From Eucommia ulmoides (lineage: Eukaryota > Streptophyta > Magnoliopsida > Garryales > Eucommiaceae): a stretch of 64,000 nt of DNA. Of the stretch, positions 57,525 to 64,000 are shown piece after piece; the stretch's first letter is position 1; the number at the start of each line of letters is the position of its first letter. The stretch spans positions 11,438,240 through 11,502,239 of the forward strand of contig CM028338.1 in the NCBI GenBank assembly GCA_016647705.1, given 5' to 3'. Made by a program: the position numbers and the translations under genes. The notes beneath the pieces are model-generated. The model saw only the letters and a program-made list of their open reading frames with translations. It made no database searches and was not told the origin of the DNA.

Positions 57525-59627
57525 TGTTGATCCTAAGATTTTGATGAACAATTAAGTATTGATGTTTTGGTCAAACTAATATTTTAATTAAGTGTTTCAG
57601 TGATTTAAAATTCCAGTGATGAAGATGCAAATTAAATGGATACTAAATGATGATGTTAAAGATATTGAAGAATTAAGAGTTTGAAGAAATTGGGGAAAAC
57701 AACCTAGGTAAATGAGAACTCTTAATATCCCAATTAGGAACACACACACGGCACAAAAAGTATTTGTTATTTTTGTGTGTTTTGATTAAGTGAAATTATT
57801 TGCTCCAATATGTGATTTGAAAAGAAATATTTTAAATGACTAAAATAGAATATAAAAAGATTAGTGAAGCTTATTTAAAAAACAAAATAGTTAAAGGGGT
57901 GAAAACGCAAAAAAGGAATAAGTTAAAAACGAGTTCAGAATAGAGATCCGGAAGATGTAAGTCGACTGATAAGTCGATCGGACTAAGCAGCTGTAACTCT
58001 CTATACCTCTAAGTCGACAGGCAGGTCGACCAGCCAAGAGGAGCTGAACTTTCTGTATCTGTAAGTCGACCGGTGAAGGAAAAACGAACTCTCTGAATCT
58101 ATAAGTCGACAGACAAGTCGACTGATGAACACCCTTGGCTACAACCTGAATCTACTAGTCGATTGGTCAGTCGACTAGATGCGCTGTTTCAGGAAACTGT
58201 TTATTCCGAGATTATATCCAAAAGTAACCATTTTTAGTTAGGAGTTGAGAGCGATTTCGGGAATATTTTTATAATTAAGATATGCTTCACCTGAAATATA
58301 AATCCTAATGATTTGGTTCATTAATTTTTAATGTTTCTCAAATTGGTACGTAAAATTGTTTCTATTTTACCTAATTGAGTTTGAGAAATATTTTGGGGAC
58401 ATAATTGAAAGATTTGAAAGTTGTTATTAAGTGAATTGAACCAAAATGAAATTATTATGATATAAGGGGTCTATAAGTGCTATTAATTATCATGACACAT
58501 GTGAACTATCCGTTAGAAGGTTGTTGTCATTCTTCCTTAAATAGACTTGCGAATTTTTTATATAAAAAAAGAAGAGAAATCATATCATATCATAAGAGTG
58601 AGCTTTTCTAAGAGTTATCTTTCTAAGAGTTTGTGAGTTACTATAAGAGTGATCTTGAGAATCAATTGCGATTAATCTTTACTGCTACCGGATTTGAAGT
58701 TACATTGATCTACTTATTCTTTCTGTGGATTTTGGATGAGATCTTTCCAATTATATTCTATCATTGCATTACTTGTTTATATTTTGGAAATTGATCTTAG
58801 AAATTGTTTCTGTGTTTTTATTGAAGAAAAACATTTTACAAACAATTTCTTGAATTTGATTACATACTTAAATACTTCCTACCTATATCTTGTTAAAATT
58901 AGATTTTCTATTTCACATTTTTCTATCACTAGTTGGGATATTAATTGAGTTATTATTTATCTTGGGTGGTAGAATCTCCAAGTGAGATTTTTTGCTTATT
59001 AATTTGTATTGGTGAGTAGTGTGATGGGTTAAATACTATTGGGGGTATTTAATCAAGGGTAGTTAGTTTTCAGTCTCTTCTTGTAAAGAGATTGAGGTAG
59101 TGATTCTTCTTAGAGAGAATTGCGTTTTAAGTGAAATTCATAACGGTTTAATCTTTATTGGGTAAAAGGATATTTGGAGTGATTAGTGAGGTTTTGATTC
59201 TTTGGCCTTAGTGTTAAAAAAAAATTAGGTTATTCTTTAACTTGTAAAAAGTAGAGGTTCTTCCTTAGCCTGGGAAAAGGTTATTATAAATGTTGATTCT
59301 GAGCCTATAAAAGAATCGGTGTGAGGGTTTGGTTCCTACCTTTAAAGGGATCTTGACAATTAGTGGGTGAGAATCCCCATGGGGCTCAGAGGACTAAACT
59401 AACCAAGAATAGCTTGGTGAACCAAGATATATCTTTGTGTGCTATAATATTTAATTTGTTTATTTTTGTTGTTTGGTGTGCACCTAGTTGATTAATTAAT
59501 TCCGCTGTGATATAAAGATAATAATTAATTTAGAATTAAAATTAATTATTTGATTTATTCAAGTTTTATTCTGATAATTTTTAAATTATCCATTTTACCC
59601 CCTCTTGGGTATTCCACTAGGCTAACA
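57525..59627 (+). repeat. 5' LTR of copia-4
   Basis: TGTTGATCCTAAG to CACTAGGCTAACA, 2103 bp. It carries a GTCGAC minisatellite at 57958-58180 and aligns with copia-2 and copia-1 LTRs. Confidence 0.9.
57958..58180 (+). repeat. GTCGAC minisatellite in the copia-4 LTR
   Basis: About four units of 50-60 bp, each with AAGTCGACNNNNAAGTCGA-type paired palindromes and an AACTCTCTGAATCT-like spacer. Confidence 0.8.
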
Positions 59628-59629
59628 AT

Positions 59630-59641
59630 TGGCATCAAAGC
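59630..59641 (+). other. Primer binding site of copia-4 (tRNA-Met type)
   Basis: TGGCATCAAAGC against TGGTATCAGAGC, two transitions; two bases from the LTR end. Confidence 0.8.
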
Positions 59642-59677
59642 TGATTTAACTCAAAAATATTAGTTAACAAAGATCAT

Positions 59678-61041
59678 ATGGATTGTCTTGATTCTAAAAT
59701 TATGTGTGCTACTGTTAACTCTGCGTCTCATAATAGTCATTGTTCCAATCATGAGTCTGATATAGTTTGCAATGATGAGAATGCAGATAAAGCTATTCAG
59801 ACGTTTATTGCTCTTACTTATATTTTTGGAAAAAAGAATTTTAAACTGGAGCAAAATATTGCAACTCTTGAAAATAAGAAGTTTAATACTATCAAATCTC
59901 TCAAGAAAAAGAATTTGGACAAATATTTTGAAACTGTTGAGTTTAAAAATGCTTTATCTAAAATTAGTAAGTTATATGATAAAGTTGAGTCTCTTGAGAA
60001 TGAGAGTGAGATTTTGAAAAATAATTTTTATGATCTTCAACAGAATGAATTTAAAAGAAAAAATATTAAAACCTGGAAGGAGGCCTTGAGTATTGAATTG
60101 GACAATACAAGGTGTGAGCTTGATACAGCTCGTGTGAAAATCCATTTTGTTGAAAATGAGTGCCAAATTCTTAAAAATGATCTTAAATTTATGCAGAAAA
60201 AGAATTTTAGTCTACAGGTAAATGTTATCACCAATGAATGGTTACTTAAGAAGACTAAAAAGGAGCTTAGAGAAGCAATGGATAAATTCAAGGATGTGGA
60301 GAGTACTAAATATTTTGAAAAACCAATACTTGCTAAAGTTGTTTTTCAAAATCCCAGAAAATATTATGCTCCTGTAAGAAACACTGACTATTTGAATAGG
60401 CGTACTAACAGTATTTAGTGTTTCTATTGTGTTAAATTTGGTCATTATGAAAACTCTTGTTATTTATTACATGGTTACCCTGTCAGATCCAGAAATAACT
60501 GGATACCAAAAAGAGAAAATTTGGTACAGGTACAAATCAGAGATTCAGACAAAAGTACAATGAATACCACATGCCGACAAGAAAATTTGAACAAACAAGA
60601 AGGTATAATGAATATTCCATGCCAAAGAGGAAACCAAGGTTCAATGTACCTAATAAGAAGAATCAGTACGTGCCGAATACAAGAGTATAGAAGCAACAAG
60701 CTCAATATGTGAGAGCTGACAAAGCTTATCCACAACAAACAACAAGATAACAGAACAAGAAAATATTCATTTACAAAGCTATGCCAAAGCAACATGAAGC
60801 ACCAAACAAAGGCAAGAAGTTCTTACTGAATCAGCTTAAAGAATTGTTATTCCTAAGAAGGAAGAAATTAAGTTGAAAAATCAAGCATTAGTGGAATCAA
60901 AGGACGCAAAATCAGAAATTAGTAATCTACCTAAGGTACATACACTACTTGCTCCTAAAGATGATCCAGGCTTGTCAAAAAATTTAAAGTTTAAGTTTAT
61001 TAATTTTGTTAGGGAGACTGAGCCTATTCATTTTGAAATTT
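59678..61041 (+). pseudogene. gag: gag-like gene of copia-4 with coiled coil and CCHC knuckle
   Basis: ATG at 59678 follows a leader nearly identical to copia-1's. The first 246 codons are open. Residues 55-215 are rich in Lys, Glu, Leu and Asn with heptad spacing (KLYDKVESLENESEILKNN), so probably coiled coil. A TAG at 60416-60418 is followed in frame at once by CFYCVKFGHYENSC, a perfect CX2CX4HX4C knuckle. After that a frame change yields an Arg/Lys/Gln/Tyr-rich repeat (RRYNEYSMPKRKPRF type), and the last part ends KFINFVRETEPIHFEI and TAG. The capsid domain of copia-1 gag is absent. Role inferred: RNA-binding structural protein. It could be read through the TAG or simply be decayed. Confidence 0.7.
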
Positions 61042-61560
61042 AGATGTTTGCAATATGTGTGTGTGTGTGTGTGTGTGTGTGTTTTTAAGTGAGTAATTTT
61101 TATTTTTTTTTACGTTTAAATGCACAAAATCGAACAAAACAGAAGTGAGCAGTCGACTCATGAGTCGACCGACGATTTTAGGTTGGAATACCGAGAGTCA
61201 GTCTGAGTTCATCAGTCGACTGGGTGGTCAACTGATCCTATCGGGATTTAAATACCTTGACTTTGTTATTTCATTTCATTCGAACCCTAAAACCCTTCTT
61301 CTCTTAAAACCCTTCATCTCCCAAGTTCTTCCAAGCCTAAATCTCACGAAATCAGTCTGTTTTGGCTCAGATTTGAAGAATTTTTGGTTGAATAAACAAG
61401 ACTAAGGCTCGAATCTATGTATTGAAGGTGTTCTCTCTCGCAAAATAGGTTAGTCCTCTCCTATTCTAGGGTTTCGGTTGGTTTTTCTATTTGTCCTTAG
61501 TTTGTTTGGCTATCTTTGGTTGATTGGTCTTAAGATTCGTGTGAAATAGTGCCTAGAATC
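61042..61560 (+). other. copia-4 spacer with (GT)n and GTCGAC motifs
   Basis: (GT)n at about 61056-61082, then CAGTCGACTCATGAGTCGACCG at 61150-61175 and a second pair at about 61212-61230. These match the LTR minisatellite motif although this is internal. A stretch with ACCCTAAAACCCTTCTTCTC resembles a host gene leader. No ORF with recognisable product. Confidence 0.6.
61054..61082. repeat. (GT)n microsatellite
   Basis: About 13 uninterrupted GT units. Confidence 0.95.
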
Positions 61561-62496
61561 AAGTATCGTGCAAATAGTCCTAAATTTGACAAAGTATTTT
61601 TTAGAAGTGAAAAGGATGAGAAAAAATACAATGAAGAATTTGTTAATCGTAGAGCGTGAGGTTGCAAACCCATTGATTTTGTTGAGTTAAAAGAGAAAAA
61701 CATTAACATTGAAGCATATTTTAGGAATTTGGGACGGGTTGATTTTGTCACCTAAAGACATGAGTGGATGCCAGTGTGGGTATGAATGTTTTACAGTAAT
61801 ATGACCTGCAATAATCATCAGATTAAATCTTTTGTTAAAGAAAAAGCGATTTGTTTTGATGCAATATTATTAAGCCACATTTTGGAAATATCTAGAGGAG
61901 ATGTATTTTCGCAGAATACCCCTCACTGGCTTTCGATAAATTTTAATAGAAGGGCAACTGCTGAAAATTTTGATTTACAGGGCGACAAAGCAGGATCATT
62001 ACCCATTGAGCATCGATTTCTTCACTTGGTGCTAATCTATTCGGTTGTGCCTAGAGGGAGAAGTCATGCTAATGTGAATGACTTTGATTTATATTTGATG
62101 AATGAGATTGTGGAATGGATGAACTTAGATTTGGCTCCTATCATGATGGAACACATGAAGAATCATGTTGAGAAACCCTCGGGAATACTACCCTATGCTG
62201 ATGTACTCCAGAGGATATTTAAACACTTTAGAGTTATGATTAATCCTAATGAGTAAATGTTGTTGACAACCACACTTGGATGGATCAACGTGAAAAATGC
62301 TTCATTGATGGGGTATGAGTTAAGAAGAAATAGATGGGTGAAGAAGAGGACTCAGAGAAGGCAGAGAATGTAGGCTGCAGATGAGGAAGAAGAAAATAAA
62401 GGAGAGATGAGCATGGATCAGAAGATGGACTTTCTTCATGATCAGATTGATGATTTGAGAATATATACAGATTTGATGGATGACAGGATGCTACCA
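61561..62496 (+). pseudogene. 'Putative plant transposon protein'-like gene of copia-4
   Basis: A single frame runs from KYRANSPKFDKVFFRSEKDE to 62256 and on to about 62490. It is interrupted by TGA at 61657, TAA at 61753, TGA at 61783, TAA at 62254 and a later TAG. The order of motifs (FDKVFF, RHEWMPV, MFYSNMT, FLHLVLIYSVVPRG, LPYADVLQRIFKHFRV, LGWINVKNAS) follows the domain annotated in plant genomes as putative plant transposon protein (Transposase_32-like). The end is Glu/Lys-rich (EEEENKGEMSMDQK) and probably coiled coil. The function of this family is not established. All stops could come from C-to-T or G-to-A changes at Gln, Arg or Trp codons. Confidence 0.7.
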
Positions 62497-62711
62497 ATGA
62501 CATATTCGGATTCCTTATGTTTAATGTAAACACATTTATCACATTCATTGATTTTAAATCCATTTGACATCATAACTTTGTCAAATTTCTCATACCACTG
62601 TTTTGGTGCTTGTTTATGTCCATATAAAGACTTAATATGTCTACAAACTTTGTTTTCTTTGCCAGAAATAGCAAACCCTTCTGGTTGTTCCATGTAGATT
62701 TCTTCATCTAG
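62497..62711 (-). pseudogene. copia-3 reverse transcriptase, N-terminal part
   Basis: The minus strand reads ELDEEIYMEQPEGFAISGKE, HIKSLYGHKQAPKQWYEKFD and CVYIKHKESEYVI, the conserved RT stretch just before the catalytic YVDD. It joins in principle to IKSAKKML at 57524; the codons for the YVDD box are missing from both sides of copia-4. Its own 5' end is cut by the Athila-like LTR at 62717. Confidence 0.88.
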
Positions 62712-62716
62712 CTCAC

Positions 62717-62995
62717 TGATAGCGGAATTATTCATCGGAATTATTCATCGCTACTTTTACCGCAAGTGTACGAGTGAAGTTTTAATATAGTGGGAAGAGT
62801 AAGGGTTATCGTATCCGCATAGATTGGATTAAATTGTCGTTAAGTACCACGATTGTCATAACCAAACTTTATTTAGGCGATTAAAATTAGGGTTTTTTGT
62901 TTTTAATATATATTAAACTAAATTAACAATTAATTAAACTATAATACTAAGTATATTATATGGGAATAGATTATCTTGGGATTAACTTCGTTTAC
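62717..62995 (-). repeat. Athila-like LTR (copy F), interrupted
   Basis: Starts TGATAGCGGAATTATT on the plus strand (usual TGGTAGCGGAAT), in minus orientation. The 13-bp GGAATTATTCATC is doubled at 62723-62748. It runs about 280 bp to TTCGTTTAC, where another LTR of opposite orientation begins. Confidence 0.82.
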
Positions 62996-64000
62996 TAATA
63001 GGTGTTATTTATCTATTTATTCTCAAGTCAATTTTGATAGTTTTTGAGTATTTTTATAGCCCTTTATTAGGTTTTAATATGTTTTAATTCGTTTTTCTCT
63101 TAAATTAGATATTTGGGGTGAAAAGGGACTAAAACGGTCCATAAACGATCAAAGCGGCAGAAGAACGGTGGAGAAAACGAGCAAAAAGGCCAAATTCAAA
63201 TCTTGCATCTACTACTACAGTAGTGATAATACAGAGAGTTTGCTAAAGCTCCACTGCTGTAGTGGTTAGGCCACCACTGCAGTGGTCAAAAGGTAGAGAG
63301 CTCCACCATTATAGCGGTTAACCGCCAAAAATCTAATTAACCTATCCACCGCTGCAGTGGTCAGAGCTTGACATTTTAAGATATTTTAGGATATTTTGAG
63401 ATATTTTAAATCTTATAAATATCATCCCTATTCTCTCAAAACAAAAGGTAGACATTTTTGGGAGTCTTAAGAGCTCTAAAGCCATTTGACCAATAGAAGA
63501 TCCCAACGCGAAGAAGGAAGAAGAGTTCTCGGAGTGGTTATAGCGACGAATCTTCGGATAACGGCTAGTCTCCTTGTTTCTCTCTTTCTCTATTAGATTG
63601 GTTGAATGTTTGTAAATTTTTAGCTTGTATTTAGTTGTATTTAGGGCTACGACCATGTGTAGCTAAACATATATTGTCTAGGGCTTGATGTAATTCATGA
63701 AAATGTCGTTTATATAAAATATATGTTTCGTTAATGGTTGTTCGTGTTTATCTGATTGTGTTTGCCATTATTCCATGTTTATATGTTTGTTTAGTTATAC
63801 TAAGAATACGGGGTTTGACACCCGGGAGATGTAACCCCGGATTCAGACTAGGGTTTAAACACAACACGATGATCTAATAACTCGGGAGGGAGTTAGAAAG
63901 TGTGCAATAAATGACGTTGGGGCGAGACTCATGTGACCAAGTGTCGTATAGTCGCTCAAGGGGGTTTTCTTCGTTAACGCGAAGTCATATATTCATTTAC
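62996..64000 (+). repeat. Athila-like LTR (copy G), continues past the window
   Basis: Starts TAATAGGTGTTATTTATC (usual TGATAGGTGT) in plus orientation and aligns with copies D and E up to the window end. GCAGTGG palindromes at 63205-63365, then three GATATTTTA-type repeats and the TATA box TATAAAT at 63414-63420, show the U3 layout clearly. It probably inserted in copy F; the expected duplication would be TTTAC (62991-62995), whose partner lies outside. Confidence 0.82.
63414..63420 (+). promoter_or_regulatory. TATA box of Athila-like LTR copy G
   Basis: TATAAAT about 50 bp after the last GCAGTGG palindrome and directly after AT-rich GATATTTT repeats. The same layout recurs in the other copies. 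Confidence 0.6.

Larger units (their letters stand above)
57525..62496 (+). mobile_element. copia-4: copia-LTR element with gag-like and plant-transposon-protein genes, 3' end lost
   Basis: 5' LTR 57525-59627, tRNA-Met-type primer site, then a gag-like gene (59678 to about 61041), a spacer with a GTCGAC array and (GT)n, and a degenerate gene of the 'putative plant transposon protein' type (61561-62496). LTR and leader match copia-1, but gag differs and no pol is present. There is no 3' LTR: at 62496 the sequence changes directly to copia-3 RT. The left pentamer is TTAAT; no matching right copy. It is therefore a truncated, non-autonomous copia derivative inserted in copia-3. Confidence 0.78.

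Noticed and set aside
59678-61041. CCHC protein as an endogenous pararetrovirus coat protein
   Set aside because: It lies after a copia LTR and a tRNA-Met primer site with a leader shared with copia-1, and no movement protein or viral RT is nearby.
61145-61405. 86-residue ORF before the plant-transposon-protein gene
   Set aside because: Spans the GTCGAC motifs and a leader-like CT-rich region; no family resemblance and in a non-conserved setting.

Overview
The window looks like a flowering-plant (probably eudicot) nuclear region made almost wholly of transposable elements nested in one another. I found no intact host gene, rRNA, tRNA gene, CRISPR array or operon. The evidence is plant-type LTR retrotransposon structure (TG...CA ends, 5-bp target site duplications, primer sites matching plant initiator tRNA-Met and tRNA-Asp, recognisable but stop-ridden gag and pol), a Helitron, a CACTA-type terminus, AT-rich spacers and TA/CA microsatellites. 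Coding remnants carry many stops at Trp, Gln and Arg codons, as expected from old methylated DNA decaying by C-to-T change.

Layout. 1-2884: an Athila-like (tRNA-Asp primed) minus-strand remnant whose two LTRs belong to different subfamilies. 2949-6285: a non-autonomous Helitron. 7633-8057: one end of a CACTA-type transposon sitting in the 5' LTR of a Tat-lineage Ty3/gypsy element. 8058-25425: that gypsy element, plus strand, with gag, protease, RNase H and integrase remnants, a deleted reverse transcriptase core, and a degenerate antisense gene with its own TATA box. Five single LTRs lie inside it: four Athila-like (8793-9946, 11767-13152, 20309-21713, 23016-24405) and one copia (17664-19845). 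25426-27948: AT-rich spacer.

27949-47764: a Ty1/copia element (copia-1), split inside gag by a 13.3-kb chromovirus-like gypsy insertion (30839-44132) with an LTR-internal-LTR-internal-LTR tandem structure and one 5-bp duplication outside it. 47765-55953: a copia solo LTR bounded by CAACC, itself interrupted by a complete non-autonomous Athila-like element (49861-55331) bounded by GTGTG. 55959-62711: a minus-strand copia (copia-3) split by copia-4 (57525-62496), which has a copia LTR and primer site but a coiled-coil gag-like gene followed by a gene resembling the 'putative plant transposon protein' family instead of pol. 62717-64000: two Athila-like LTRs in opposite orientation, one inserted in the other.

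Relative order of events can be read from the nesting, for example copia-3 with an adjoining copia-1 LTR fragment, then the copia solo LTR, then the Athila-like element. The most unusual items are the copia-4 gene complement, the tandem chromovirus, the TATA-driven antisense gene of the gypsy element, and the palindrome or minisatellite arrays inside LTRs. All family names come from motif recognition by eye; no database search was run.
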